This document shows, in pieces, positions 35,941-45,610 of a DNA stretch of 64,000 nucleotides (positions are counted from its first letter, which is position 1; each line of letters begins with the position of its first letter). The notes below the pieces were generated by a model. It saw nothing but the letters and a program-made list of their open reading frames with translations. It had not been told where the DNA came from and did not search any database. Both the position numbers and the translations under genes were made by a program. The DNA comes from an uncultured Psychrobacter sp. (GTDB lineage Bacteria > Pseudomonadota > Gammaproteobacteria > Pseudomonadales > Moraxellaceae): NCBI GenBank assembly GCA_947501045.1, contig CANMUI010000002.1, positions 62,001-126,000 on the forward strand, read 5' to 3'.

Positions 35941-37023
35941 ATGACTACAACAGTTACTTACAATGCAGACATTGATGATGTGAATATTGAAAAATTTATC
36001 CCTTTAATCACGCCAGCTGCACTAAAAGCCGAGCTACCACTTTCAGAGTCCGCTTATCAGACGGTCTCAAACGGTCGCCGTACTATTCAAGATATCTTGG
36101 ATGGTAAAGACAAGCGTTTGTTTATCGTTATTGGCCCCTGCTCTATTCACGATATAAAAGCGGCACATGAATATGCCGATCGTTTGGCAAAATTAGCCAA
36201 AGAGCTTGAAGACACTATATTTATTGTGATGCGAGTTTATTTTGAAAAGCCGCGTACCACTGTGGGCTGGAAGGGTATGATCAATGATCCTGATATGAAC
36301 GATAGCTTCGATATCGAAAAAGGTCTACGCACCGCGCGCAAACTATTGATTGGTTTAAACGAAAAAGGCTTGCCTTGTGCTACCGAAGCCCTTGATCCTA
36401 ATACGCCGCAGTATATGCAGGATTTGATCAGCTGGTCAGCTATTGGCGCGCGTACCACTGAAAGTCAAACTCACAGAGAGATGAGTTCAGGTTTGTCGTG
36501 TCCTGTCGGTTTTAAAAACGGCACGGATGGCGGTATGACGGTTGCTGTTAATGCTATGCAAGCGGTCAAAGCAGGTCATAGCTTCTTAGGTCTATCAGCG
36601 GATGGGCAGGTTTCTATTATCAAGTCTAAAGGCAACCCTTATGCACACGTGGTACTGCGCGGTGGTAATGGTAAACCAAACTATGATGAGACGGCTGTTA
36701 GCGAGGCTGAAAACCAGCTTGCTCAAGGTAAAACCAGCACTAAGATTATGATCGACTCAAGCCATGCCAACTCGGGTAAAGATCCTTATTTGCAGCCGAT
36801 GGTTATCAATAACGTCGCTGAGCAAATTCAGAACGGTAACAAATCTATCATTGGTATGATGGTTGAGAGTCATCTAAAAGGCGGCAATCAAAAGCTTACT
36901 GCTGATTTAAGCCAGCTTGAATATGGCAAATCCATTACTGATGGTTGCCTTGATTGGGAAAGCACGGTTACTGCGCTGCATAACCTGCGTGACATGATAA
37001 AAGATGTGTTGCCTAATCGCTAA
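35941..37023 (+). CDS. aroG: 3-deoxy-7-phosphoheptulonate synthase, class I
   Basis: A 360-residue DAHP synthase, the first shikimate-pathway enzyme, joining PEP and erythrose-4-P. Conserved segments are IVIGPCSIHD, RVYFEKPRTTVGWKG, ARTTESQTHREMSSGLSCPVGFKNGTDG (cofactor and substrate residues), HVVLRGGNGKPNY and MIDSSHANSGK. Which aromatic amino acid inhibits it cannot be decided by eye. No clear ribosome-binding site is visible before the ATG. Confidence 0.95.
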   Translation: MTTTVTYNADIDDVNIEKFIPLITPAALKAELPLSESAYQTVSNGRRTIQDILDGKDKRLFIVIGPCSIHDIKAAHEYADRLAKLAKELEDTIFIVMRVYFEKPRTTVGWKGMINDPDMNDSFDIEKGLRTARKLLIGLNEKGLPCATEALDPNTPQYMQDLISWSAIGARTTESQTHREMSSGLSCPVGFKNGTDGGMTVAVNAMQAVKAGHSFLGLSADGQVSIIKSKGNPYAHVVLRGGNGKPNYDETAVSEAENQLAQGKTSTKIMIDSSHANSGKDPYLQPMVINNVAEQIQNGNKSIIGMMVESHLKGGNQKLTADLSQLEYGKSITDGCLDWESTVTALHNLRDMIKDVLPNR

Positions 37024-37076
37024 CAAAAACAGCAATCCTGTTTTGATATAGCTTTATAAAATAATATCCAGCACTA

Positions 37077-37105
37077 AAAAGCCTATCTTTTATAGATAGG
37101 CTTTT
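37077..37105. terminator. Bidirectional terminator between aroG and pepN
   Basis: A perfect 8-bp stem GCCTATCT / AGATAGGC with a 5-base loop, flanked by A-run and T-run, between convergent genes. Confidence 0.88.
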
Positions 37106-37148
37106 CGTTGTTGCTGACTAAAAGTGAAGCTTTCATTATCAAAACTTA

Positions 37149-39785
37149 TTATAATGCCGCGCCAAGCACACTATCCAAGCTCTCAAGTACGTGCTTAGAA
37201 GTGGCTTTTTTCTGCAAATCAAGTAGTTTATTATGCGCCATGTCGCGCTGCGGCTGAACTAGTGTATACCAGCGCGCCAGTACTTGAAGGAGGCGCGAGG
37301 CGACTACAGGATTGGACTCATCCAACCTTTTAATGACCTCAATATAAATATCCAAACCCTCAGCTGTCCAAAGCACTGTAGGCTGCGCAGTAAAGGCGCT
37401 AATAACTGAGCGTATGCGGTTTGGTGTGTTCCAATCAAAATCATCACGGCTAAGCAACGCTTTGATGTCATCAGTAGTCACGTAATTACTAGATGCCTGC
37501 ACGCTAAACCATAAATCAATGACCAAATCATTGTCTTGGAAGCGCTCATAGAAGTCTGCTAAATACTCATCCGCTTCAGCCACTTGATGATTAACCATGG
37601 CTCTGAGAGCGCCAAAGCGTTCAGTCATACAGCTAGCATTATCGTATTGCTGCTGCGCCCACAAATCTGCGCCTGTGACTTTTGCCGTTAGTGCCATATC
37701 TAGTACGACATTATGCAGTGCCCGCACGCCCATTGCTGCAGGCGTATCTGAATACGCCTGTAACGGTAATTGCTCGTATAGGGCTGACCATTGCTCTTTT
37801 AAAGTATTGGCAACTTGGCTGTAGAGCCCTTCGCGCTTTGCCTTAATCTGCTTTGGATCATAGTCTTTATGAATAGCAGAGGCTAGCTCCTGCGGTGAAG
37901 GGATATCTAATAGACGCGCGGCTAGCATCGAATCAGTAGCCGCAAGCTTAGGAAGCGTTTGTGCTAGAGCCTGCAAGTATACCGCTGCATCATGCTCTTG
38001 TAATAAAATACGGTTCACCAGCATTTGTGTTACCTGCCAGCGATTAAAGCCATTAGTCTCGTGCTCAAGCAAAAACGCTAAATCTTCGTCTTGATAATCA
38101 TAGCTCAATTGCACCGGCGCACTAAAATCACGCAGTAAAGACACGACAGGCTCACTTGCAATGTCTTCAAAGACAAAGGTTTGCTCAGCTTGCTCTAGCA
38201 GTAACATACGATCGGCAACGATGTCACCTGATGCTTTATCGAACAGCGCCGTCGCTACCGGAATCGGCAATGGTTTTGGTGCATCAAATCCAGCGACATG
38301 TCGAGTCTTTTGACTCAAAGTAATGGTCAGCGTTTGTGCTGCGCTATCATAATTTTGATGACCAGAGACGACGGGCGTACCGGGCTGACGATACCAATCA
38401 ATAAACGCTTCAATTTTGCGGTCAGTAATACTAAGCGCTGACAAAAAATCCTCAACGGTGACCGCCTGACCATCATAACGACGAAAGTATTCATCTGTCC
38501 CTTTACGAAAATCATTGGGCCCTAGCGTATTGGCAATCATGCGTACGATCTCAGCGCCTTTTTCATAAATAGTCGTAGTATAAAAATTATTGATCTCCAC
38601 AAAACTCTCAGGACGCACCGGATGCGCAAGTGGCCCTGCATCCTCGCTAAACTGATGCGCGCGTAACATCGCCACATCATCGATACGCTGCACCGCACTT
38701 GACTGCTGATCGGCGGAAAACGACTGATCGCGAAATACGGTAAAGCCTTCTTTCAAACACAGCTGAAACCAATCACGGCAAGTGATGCGGTTACCGGTCC
38801 AGTTATGAAAATACTCATGAGCGATGACCGCTTTGACATTGAAGCTACGGGTATCGGTAGTAGTCTCGGGACTGGATAGTACGCAAGCGGTATTAAAGAT
38901 ATTAAGACCTTTATTCTCCATAGCCCCCATATTAAACTGGCTGACAGCCACAATCATATAGCGATCTAAATCATAAGCGCGGCCGTAATTGACCTCATCC
39001 CATTTCATAGCATCTTTAAGCGCTTGCATACCTACATGACATTTATCGATGTCATCAGCTTTGGCGTACAGCTCAAGGGCGACCCTGCGGCCCTCACTAG
39101 TGGTGTAGTGATCAGTGAGTACATCTAGATCGGCGATGACGCTAGCAAACAAGTAGCTAGGCTTTTTGGTGGGATCGTGCCAAATCGCATAATGACGATC
39201 TGGTTCATCTGCCACCTCGCCTGCTTCAATTAAATTACCATTGGCTAATAGCGTCGGGAAACACTTATCGGCCTCTAAGCGCGTCGTAAATACCGCCAAC
39301 ACATCAGGTCGGTCAGGATAAAAGGTGATTTTGCGAAAGCCTTCAGGCTCGCACTGAGTAACAAACATGGTTTCCTTACCGCTGCCTGCTATATATAAGC
39401 CTTCAAGTGCGGTATTGGTTTGCGGATGGATACGCACTTGCAACTCAAGCGTGATCTCATCTGGCGCAGCAGAGACAATGAGTTTGCCATCACCAACCTC
39501 ATACTGTTCAGTACTCAGCGCTTTATCATTAAGCGTAATAGATAGCAGCTCAACATCTTCACCATATAACACCAAGTCGCCTGCTGCCTGACGATTCATA
39601 ATAAGCTTGCTATCGACAATCGCATGGTCATCGAAGAGCTTTATATCTAGATCTACCGTATCCACATCAAAGCTTGGTTTTTTATAGTCTTTTAGATTAA
39701 CTTTGGTAGGAGCCTGTGGCTCGTGGAGCGGGACATCCGCCATTTCAGGATCGACAATTTGAGCAGTGGTTTCGGCGCTTGACAT
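37149..39785 (-). CDS. pepN: PepN, aminopeptidase N (M1 family)
   Basis: An 878-residue cytoplasmic zinc aminopeptidase for peptide turnover. The GAMEN motif is at residues 287-291, the zinc motif HEYFH at 323-327 and the third ligand Glu346 in LKEGFTVFRD. Length and N-terminal beta domain match E. coli PepN (870). AGGAAG before the ATG supports the start. Confidence 0.97.
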   Translation of the reverse strand: MSSAETTAQIVDPEMADVPLHEPQAPTKVNLKDYKKPSFDVDTVDLDIKLFDDHAIVDSKLIMNRQAAGDLVLYGEDVELLSITLNDKALSTEQYEVGDGKLIVSAAPDEITLELQVRIHPQTNTALEGLYIAGSGKETMFVTQCEPEGFRKITFYPDRPDVLAVFTTRLEADKCFPTLLANGNLIEAGEVADEPDRHYAIWHDPTKKPSYLFASVIADLDVLTDHYTTSEGRRVALELYAKADDIDKCHVGMQALKDAMKWDEVNYGRAYDLDRYMIVAVSQFNMGAMENKGLNIFNTACVLSSPETTTDTRSFNVKAVIAHEYFHNWTGNRITCRDWFQLCLKEGFTVFRDQSFSADQQSSAVQRIDDVAMLRAHQFSEDAGPLAHPVRPESFVEINNFYTTTIYEKGAEIVRMIANTLGPNDFRKGTDEYFRRYDGQAVTVEDFLSALSITDRKIEAFIDWYRQPGTPVVSGHQNYDSAAQTLTITLSQKTRHVAGFDAPKPLPIPVATALFDKASGDIVADRMLLLEQAEQTFVFEDIASEPVVSLLRDFSAPVQLSYDYQDEDLAFLLEHETNGFNRWQVTQMLVNRILLQEHDAAVYLQALAQTLPKLAATDSMLAARLLDIPSPQELASAIHKDYDPKQIKAKREGLYSQVANTLKEQWSALYEQLPLQAYSDTPAAMGVRALHNVVLDMALTAKVTGADLWAQQQYDNASCMTERFGALRAMVNHQVAEADEYLADFYERFQDNDLVIDLWFSVQASSNYVTTDDIKALLSRDDFDWNTPNRIRSVISAFTAQPTVLWTAEGLDIYIEVIKRLDESNPVVASRLLQVLARWYTLVQPQRDMAHNKLLDLQKKATSKHVLESLDSVLGAAL

Positions 39786-39938
39786 AAGACTTCCTATTAT
39801 TAGATGTTATTTAGATACATTGGCACAGACTAGCAGATTTCAAGTTCAATCGTCTGACTCCCTACTTATATTTCTACTTATATATGGTGGCTTATACTTT
39901 ATAATGACAGAATATTTACTTATTAGGAGCTGTATTTT

Positions 39939-40553
39939 ATGACTGACTCATCGGCAAACGCTACTGATACTACTGCAGCTACCCTAAAGATTCTATGCCA
40001 CTATATCGACACCCTTTTACCTATACTTAGTGATAACAAGACTGATTCAACGTCTATGTCGACAGACCCAATAGAGATATCAAAAGCCTCTAATAAAAAA
40101 AATAAAAATGCGTCTTTATTATGGGTGCTGCAAGATCAACACTCTCTGACAGCGTTAGAGCCGACGTTGAAAATCAGCAGTAAAGACAATACTGTGTCTA
40201 CGCTACACAAGCTAGCTATGCAGCCAAAACTGCAGCGCTATCAGTTGGCATGCTTTTGGCTACCTGCTCTATCTATAGATCTGCTTGGGCAATATATCCC
40301 TTTGCTAATGCGCTATCGCGACTTATATGCCGCGCACATAATCATTGCTCTTGATGACGCTTTAGATTTGCGCGCTTATGGTTTTACGCCGCTGAGTCTA
40401 GTAGACAATGAAATATTGGCTCAAACTACTACGGAGTTGTCGTCCCGGGTCACGCTATGGCAATTTAATTTATATGATTACAAACAACTACCGAACTGGC
40501 TTAATAGTGATTATTGGGCCAATCCTGAAAACTGGGACAAACATCGCTGGTAG
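39939..40553 (+). CDS. Conserved hypothetical protein, possibly DUF6231
   Basis: A 204-residue cytoplasmic protein. The middle reads like a degenerate Rossmann or methyltransferase-like fold (QLACFWLPALSIDLLGQYIPLLMRYRDLYAAHIIIALD). The C-terminus YDYKQLPNWLNSDYWANPENWDKHRW is a strong, conserved-looking signature that I associate with the DUF6231 family of Pseudomonas and Acinetobacter. Residues about 40-60 are a Ser/Lys/Asn-rich insert. AGGAG before the ATG is good. Function unknown. Confidence 0.7.
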   Translation: MTDSSANATDTTAATLKILCHYIDTLLPILSDNKTDSTSMSTDPIEISKASNKKNKNASLLWVLQDQHSLTALEPTLKISSKDNTVSTLHKLAMQPKLQRYQLACFWLPALSIDLLGQYIPLLMRYRDLYAAHIIIALDDALDLRAYGFTPLSLVDNEILAQTTTELSSRVTLWQFNLYDYKQLPNWLNSDYWANPENWDKHRW

Positions 40554-40764
40554 TTATTTGTTTTTTAACAAGAATTATTCTCCTCTACAGTACTGTAGCT
40601 AATTTCAGTTTGCTAAATACATACTGTAATAGTGCATAGACTTTGACATCATTTACAGTAATGCTATTTACATAACGTAACATCCATTCTACTATAGTCG
40701 GTAATTGCCTAGGATTTACTATAAGCAGTTTAAAAAAATCTAATACAAAATTTAGGAGTTTATT

Positions 40765-41316
40765 ATGTCAACTAGTCTTACTTTATCTAACAGTGTTAAC
40801 CATGGCCGTTTTACCAAAATAGCTGCGCTTGCCGTATTATCAGCAGCCATGGTAGTCACGACAGGTTGTGCTACTAAACGCGCTACCTCTGAAGTCGTTG
40901 TCGCTCCGCTAGGTATTCCAGGTGGTCAAGTAGGCTATACAGGTGCAGTTGTGGTAGACAATCCTAATGCCATCATTACTGGCGCTGAGAGTTTGCAAGC
41001 TGTGGTATATTTCCCTTTTGATAGCAGCGAGATTACCTCACAATCTGCCAGTTTATTGAATCAGCATGCCAGTCTGTTAAATTCAAACCCAGCAGCTGGC
41101 GTAGTGATTGCCGGTCATACTGATGAGCGCGGTAGCCGTGAATATAACATCGCCTTAGGTGAGCGCCGTGCGCAAGCAGCACGTAACTATCTTGCTGCTC
41201 AAGGCGTTAATGTAAACAATATCCAAGTGATCAGTTACGGCGAAGAGCGCCCTGCTGTTAGTGGTACTACTGAAGAAGCTTACGCCCAAAACCGCCGCGC
41301 CGAATTGTCTTACTAA
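40765..41316 (+). CDS. pal: Pal-like OmpA-family lipoprotein
   Basis: A 183-residue outer-membrane lipoprotein that would bind peptidoglycan. The lipobox VTTGC places the lipidated residue at Cys35. The OmpA-like domain (about 75-183) contains VYFPFDSSEIT, AGHTDERGSREYNIALGERRAQAARNYL and QVISYGEERPAVSG, including the Asp and Arg residues that bind diaminopimelate. AGGAG precedes the ATG. tolB is not adjacent, so it could be a Pal paralogue rather than the Tol-Pal member; name given by similarity. Confidence 0.85.
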   Translation: MSTSLTLSNSVNHGRFTKIAALAVLSAAMVVTTGCATKRATSEVVVAPLGIPGGQVGYTGAVVVDNPNAIITGAESLQAVVYFPFDSSEITSQSASLLNQHASLLNSNPAAGVVIAGHTDERGSREYNIALGERRAQAARNYLAAQGVNVNNIQVISYGEERPAVSGTTEEAYAQNRRAELSY

Positions 41317-41344
41317 TATCTACAATACTTAGATGTACATAATG

Positions 41345-41380
41345 AAACCCCCAGCAATATTGTTATTGTTGGGGGTTTTA
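41345..41380 (+). terminator. Terminator of the Pal-like gene
   Basis: A long stem pairs AAACCCCCAGCAATA with TATTGTTGGGGGTTT (one wobble), with a 4-5 base loop and T-run. It lies about 30 bases after the stop codon. Confidence 0.9.
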
Positions 41381-41463
41381 GTTTAAACTGGTTTATATCT
41401 TAAGTTATTGACCTCTTATTGCTCTGCCCTTATCTTCTATTTTCTGCTCCTATTGACATCGTT

Positions 41464-42126
41464 ATGCAAAATTTAACTTTACAGCATATCCAGCATACGC
41501 AGCTTGACACTACAATCTGGTGCGCGACAGCGCAGTTGCCGCCGTTGGAAACAATACATAATAAACGTCAATGGCAGCGTGCGGGCGTGCGGCTATTATT
41601 ACAGCAGCAGCTGCTTGCCCTTAATATCAAAGACAGCCTTGATGACATGCAGTTCCCGTATCAGCTCAATCATAGCCGATATTATACCTGTTTTAGTCAT
41701 TCAGCTGACAAAGTAGCGGTAACTACCAGTGCGCGCCGTGCAACAGGTATCGACATCGAAACTCAAGATATCAACTGGCGCGTGGCCAAGCGCTTTTATC
41801 ATGTTGACGAGATTAAGCTCTTAACAAAACTGACTATAGAGCAGCAAAGCATTGTTGCTAGATGGTTATGGCAAATCAAAGAAAGCGTCATCAAAGTACA
41901 ACAATATACTCTAGCGCAGGGTCTTGGTATGAATTACGCTGCTATCTTGCCTGCATTGGTAGAGACAATAACGTCGATGGATTCTATCCTTTATGACACA
42001 ACTATTAACGCCAGAAACCCTATTATCATTGATGATATTGAGATTGATACCAATACTGGTTTTGATCTTGACCGTTACTATCAAGTGGCTCTTTTGCCCT
42101 ACCAGCAAACCGTTGTTGTCTATTAA
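41464..42126 (+). CDS. Sfp-type 4'-phosphopantetheinyl transferase
   Basis: A 220-residue enzyme that transfers phosphopantetheine to carrier proteins. The Mg-binding motif TGIDIE (Asp97, Glu99) and WLWQIKESVIKV (Lys139, Glu140) are clear, along with CFSHSADKVAV. No carrier protein, NRPS or PKS gene is in the window, so it may serve the acyl carrier protein or a carrier elsewhere. A TTG at 41419 is in frame, but the ATG at 41464 begins the conserved region; neither has a strong ribosome-binding site. Confidence 0.85.
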   Translation: MQNLTLQHIQHTQLDTTIWCATAQLPPLETIHNKRQWQRAGVRLLLQQQLLALNIKDSLDDMQFPYQLNHSRYYTCFSHSADKVAVTTSARRATGIDIETQDINWRVAKRFYHVDEIKLLTKLTIEQQSIVARWLWQIKESVIKVQQYTLAQGLGMNYAAILPALVETITSMDSILYDTTINARNPIIIDDIEIDTNTGFDLDRYYQVALLPYQQTVVVY

Positions 42127-42164
42127 AGGAATATACAATCACAAGTATAAAGCAAAAATAAGCA

Positions 42165-42194
42165 CAAAAAAAACGACCCAAAGGTCGTTTTTCT
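42165..42194. terminator. Bidirectional terminator
   Basis: A 7-bp core stem AACGACC / GGTCGTT with a 4-base loop, extended by A-runs and T-runs on each side, between the convergent transferase and outer-membrane protein genes. Confidence 0.9.
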
Positions 42195-42224
42195 TTTTAT
42201 CTTAAACTAGCTAATAAGTACTAA

Positions 42225-43187
42225 TTAGAAGCGGTAAGTTGCACCGACTTTAACAATTGGGAACCACTCTAACCAATCTTTATCTTCAAGCTCTTGTTCA
42301 GCACGTTGGGCAACTTCTTGACGTGTGACATCACTATTAGCTCTATCGACATCAGTTGTTCCATCTATATATCCAACAAAATCGTTGTCATCACCAACTG
42401 CGTTTACTGTGGCATCGGTTCTACCCATATAAGCGGCACCGATTTCACCAAACACACCCCAGTTATTAGAGATATTAGGACGGAAACCAACAGTTAAATA
42501 AGGCGCTAGCTTATTACGATGTTCTAAAGTTCCCGATAAGTTACCAACATCAGCAGCAGTGTAGCTGATATCATCAATCTCGAAAACATTACCATCGGCC
42601 TTGGCAGTTACATCAAAATCGTTATCAGGTACAATGATACCAGCACCAACCGTGAACCAGTTAGCAGCAGGACGTAGTTGTACACCGATATATGGGTTAC
42701 TAAAATCTGCATCATCGATATCGTATTCAATGTCATCAACATCAAAGTTATCTTTCAAATCAGATACATCACCACCTGCCCAACCGGCTTGTAGCTCAGT
42801 CGTTTCATTGATGCTCCAAGCAACGTTAGCACCATAACCTAATGTACCAATCTCAGCACTAACAGCGGCTGGGTTGATAGCTGTGTTAAATAGCGTCTTA
42901 GTACCACCAAAGATAGCACCAGTCGTGTTACTGATAGCATTAGTAGTGCTACCAATGATACCTCGATTACTGTTATTAACAGGAGCGGCTTCTGTTTCGT
43001 AGGCTACAGGTTCAGCTTCATAAGCTACGGCTACTGGATCAGCCATAACAGGCTGTGCAACAGCGACAGGCTGCGCTTGATAAGCCATAGCATCAGCGTT
43101 GTCAACGACAACGATAGGATCAGCTGCTAAAGCAGCAGTTGACGCTAGGACAGCGGCAGAGATTGCAGTTAATTTAATGAGTTTCAT
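42225..43187 (-). CDS. Predicted outer-membrane beta-barrel protein
   Basis: A 320-residue secreted protein. The signal peptide is cleaved near STAALA/ADPI. Residues about 35-70 are an Ala/Val/Glu/Pro low-complexity stretch with repeated AVAYEAEP-like units. A short amphipathic Gly/Thr/Asn segment follows. The remaining 220 residues alternate polar and hydrophobic residues, as in a beta-barrel, and the chain ends in the C-terminal YRF expected for BAM recognition. Acidic loops (DVDDIEYDIDDADF) are prominent. TAGGAG before the ATG is strong. Family not recognised with certainty; function unknown. Confidence 0.78.
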   Translation of the reverse strand: MKLIKLTAISAAVLASTAALAADPIVVVDNADAMAYQAQPVAVAQPVMADPVAVAYEAEPVAYETEAAPVNNSNRGIIGSTTNAISNTTGAIFGGTKTLFNTAINPAAVSAEIGTLGYGANVAWSINETTELQAGWAGGDVSDLKDNFDVDDIEYDIDDADFSNPYIGVQLRPAANWFTVGAGIIVPDNDFDVTAKADGNVFEIDDISYTAADVGNLSGTLEHRNKLAPYLTVGFRPNISNNWGVFGEIGAAYMGRTDATVNAVGDDNDFVGYIDGTTDVDRANSDVTRQEVAQRAEQELEDKDWLEWFPIVKVGATYRF

Positions 43188-43752
43188 AGTTGTTCTCCTA
43201 AAGTATGAAATAACTAGCCCACAAAAAGTGATTATTTAGCTTTTATTTTAAACAATCGTTTTGTTGAGCAGATTAAAACAATTTTGGCTTGAAAAGTCAC
43301 CCCTAAATACGGGGTTTTTATTTGCCGTTGTGTAAAGATTGCATAGATATTGTAATAATTGCTACATGAAATCGCGAATAACTGCTCTACGATCACATTG
43401 TACTCTTAAAGTAGCGGGAGCATTATAGTACTGTTGAAATAGTTAAGCAAAAGTACTATTGAACATCTGCATTTGAAAGGTACGTGTAATAGTATTTCAA
43501 AATGTGTATCTATGATGTCGTATTTTTCAGAGTAACTCAAGCATGATTATATGACTTATTACTACCATTTGTTGTATTTTGTGAATTGATGTGACAATCT
43601 CTGTTCTAAAAATCGATTTATGAGTTTACAACATTGACTAAGCATTTTATTCTATAATTTATTTTATTTATCTCTCATGTGTCTGATACTATCATTCTTT
43701 GTTTTCGTGGTAATTGATATTACGAATTCCTATTCATCATTAAGCTATTTTT
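43188..43752. other. Divergent intergenic region, OMP gene / IclR gene
   Basis: 565 bp with no convincing gene. The half next to the outer-membrane protein gene should carry a strong promoter and long leader. No riboswitch fold was recognised. The half next to the regulator is AT-rich and could hold autoregulatory sites. Confidence 0.5.
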
Positions 43753-44511
43753 ATGCCCAAAGTATCCTCGATTACCCGTGTACTAGAAATTATTGAGGCT
43801 GTTTCTTATGCTTCCAAGCCTATGTCTCCGCTGGAATTGTCTCAAGAACTAGACATTCCTAAACCTACCATTCATCGATTACTACAAACTTTAGTCGATG
43901 AAGGATTTATTACTATTGACATAGGCGGCGGTGTTATCGCTGGTAAACGTGTACGTAATTTGAGTGTCGAGCTTTGGCAGCAGCGCCAGTTCTTTAATGA
44001 AAGACAGATGATTTTGCAAAGACTGGTCAATGACATCAAGGAAACCTGCGGACTTGGCGTGCCTTATCATAACCAGATGATCTATACCAATCGGGTAAAA
44101 ACCACCCTACCTATACAAATCTATTTACCTGTAGGCGCAAAATCACCTATGTGGTGTACAGCAACGGGTAAACTGTACTTGAGCCAATTATCTGCTCAAA
44201 GCCGTTTAAAGATACTCAAAAGCTTACCCTTAGATAAATTTACTAAAAACACGCTTGTGGATATCGATCTTTTAAATAAAGAGTTAGATAAGATCGCTAA
44301 AACGGGTATCGGTGTCGATAATGAGGAGTTTATCTCTGAGATGGTAGCAGTATCGGTACCTGTACTGGATAAGCAGTCGCGTTATTTGGCGTCTTTGTAC
44401 GTGCATGCGCCGACCATACGCGTATCTTTAGATCAGCTACTGACCCATGTACCGCGGCTACGAGCAGCGGCACATGATATTCAAACGCTGGTTTACGAGC
44501 TGCAAAGCTAA
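43753..44511 (+). CDS. IclR family transcriptional regulator
   Basis: A 252-residue regulator. The N-terminal winged helix-turn-helix is clear (ITRVLEIIEAVSYASKPMSPLELSQELDIPKPTIHRLLQTLVDEGFI). The ligand-binding domain shows the usual PIQIYLPVGAKSPMWCTATGKLYLSQL and GIGVDNEEFISEMVAVSVPVLD segments. It converges on the valine-degradation genes, whose distal end is 71 bases away, so it is a plausible local regulator; this is inferred from position only. Confidence 0.9.
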   Translation: MPKVSSITRVLEIIEAVSYASKPMSPLELSQELDIPKPTIHRLLQTLVDEGFITIDIGGGVIAGKRVRNLSVELWQQRQFFNERQMILQRLVNDIKETCGLGVPYHNQMIYTNRVKTTLPIQIYLPVGAKSPMWCTATGKLYLSQLSAQSRLKILKSLPLDKFTKNTLVDIDLLNKELDKIAKTGIGVDNEEFISEMVAVSVPVLDKQSRYLASLYVHAPTIRVSLDQLLTHVPRLRAAAHDIQTLVYELQS

Positions 44512-44581
44512 AGCAGCTTGCTATTTATAAACCATTCTTTATAAACCATCTTGTATAAATGATGTTGAAGCACAGATAGTA

Positions 44582-45535
44582 TTAGGAAAGCACTGATTTA
44601 TCGTGACGTGCCATAATGCTAGAAAAGTCTTTATCGCCGTGCTTTGTAGTATGCTCCTCATAAAGCTCAGTAGCTTTGCTCCCCATTGGGGTTTCGACAT
44701 GACTGTCTTTAGCAGTTTGCAAAGCAAGATTAAGGTCCTTTTGCATCAGCTTACTCATAAAGCCACCCTCATAGTTTTTACTCGAAGGTACATTCTCCAT
44801 CACTTGCGGATAGGGATTATAAACCTCCAGCGTCCAGTTGCGACCAGAGCTTTGTAGCATAATATCGGACAGCACTTTGGGATCAAGGCCGTTTTTGACC
44901 CCTAAATTGATCGCCTCTGCCGTTCCTGCCATCAAAATACCAAGCAGCATATTGTTGCAGATTTTCGCCACTTGTCCGGCGCCGTGATCGCCGGCGTGAA
45001 ATATATTTTTACCCATTACCGCCAGTATTGGTTCAGCTTTTTCAAAAGCTGCTGTGCTGCCGCCAACAATAAAGGTCAGGCTACCTGCAATGGCACCGCC
45101 GGTACCGCCTGAGACTGGTGCATCCAAAAACTCTATATCAAGCTTGGCAGCAGCATCCGCAACCATGCGAGCATCGCTTGCTGCAATGGTACTGCTATCA
45201 ATGACTAGCGTGCCCTTGGGTAGGGCTGATAGCAGACCTTTTGACTCGTCGTTACCCGAACCATCGCTACCTAAATAGACTGCATGGACATGCTTGCCAG
45301 CAGGTAACATGCTGATAACTACTTGTGCATTGGCCGCTGCAGATTGCGGACTATCAGCGACGCTTGCGCCAGCATCTTGTAGACGTTTAGTTGCCTCAGC
45401 TGATAAATCATAGACCGATAGCTTATAACCGGCTTTTAGCAAGTTCTCTGCCATCGGTGCGCCCATATTACCAAGACCAATAAAAGCAATATTGGGTTTA
45501 TTAGCCGAGCTGGTATTGTCGTTCGTGGTGCTCAT
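44582..45535 (-). CDS. mmsB: MmsB, 3-hydroxyisobutyrate dehydrogenase
   Basis: A 317-residue NAD-dependent enzyme that oxidises 3-hydroxyisobutyrate to methylmalonate semialdehyde in valine breakdown. NAD site AFIGLGNMGAPMAENLL (17-33), substrate loop FLDAPVSGGTGGA (about 136-148), and catalytic Lys191 in GQVAKICNNMLLG. About 14 extra N-terminal residues precede the core. AAGGAG seven bases before the ATG is strong. It is the last gene of the series. Confidence 0.95.
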   Translation of the reverse strand: MSTTNDNTSSANKPNIAFIGLGNMGAPMAENLLKAGYKLSVYDLSAEATKRLQDAGASVADSPQSAAANAQVVISMLPAGKHVHAVYLGSDGSGNDESKGLLSALPKGTLVIDSSTIAASDARMVADAAAKLDIEFLDAPVSGGTGGAIAGSLTFIVGGSTAAFEKAEPILAVMGKNIFHAGDHGAGQVAKICNNMLLGILMAGTAEAINLGVKNGLDPKVLSDIMLQSSGRNWTLEVYNPYPQVMENVPSSKNYEGGFMSKLMQKDLNLALQTAKDSHVETPMGSKATELYEEHTTKHGDKDFSSIMARHDKSVLS

Positions 45536-45610
45536 CTCATCACTCCTTGATGACTGTTTTTTTATTAACGTTTATTGTTGATATAGGCTTAGCATTTTTG
45601 CTATAGCTGT

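Noticed and set aside
40765..41316. Calling this gene the Tol-system Pal with certainty
   Set aside because: The domain fits, but tolB and cpoB are not adjacent, so a Pal paralogue remains possible.
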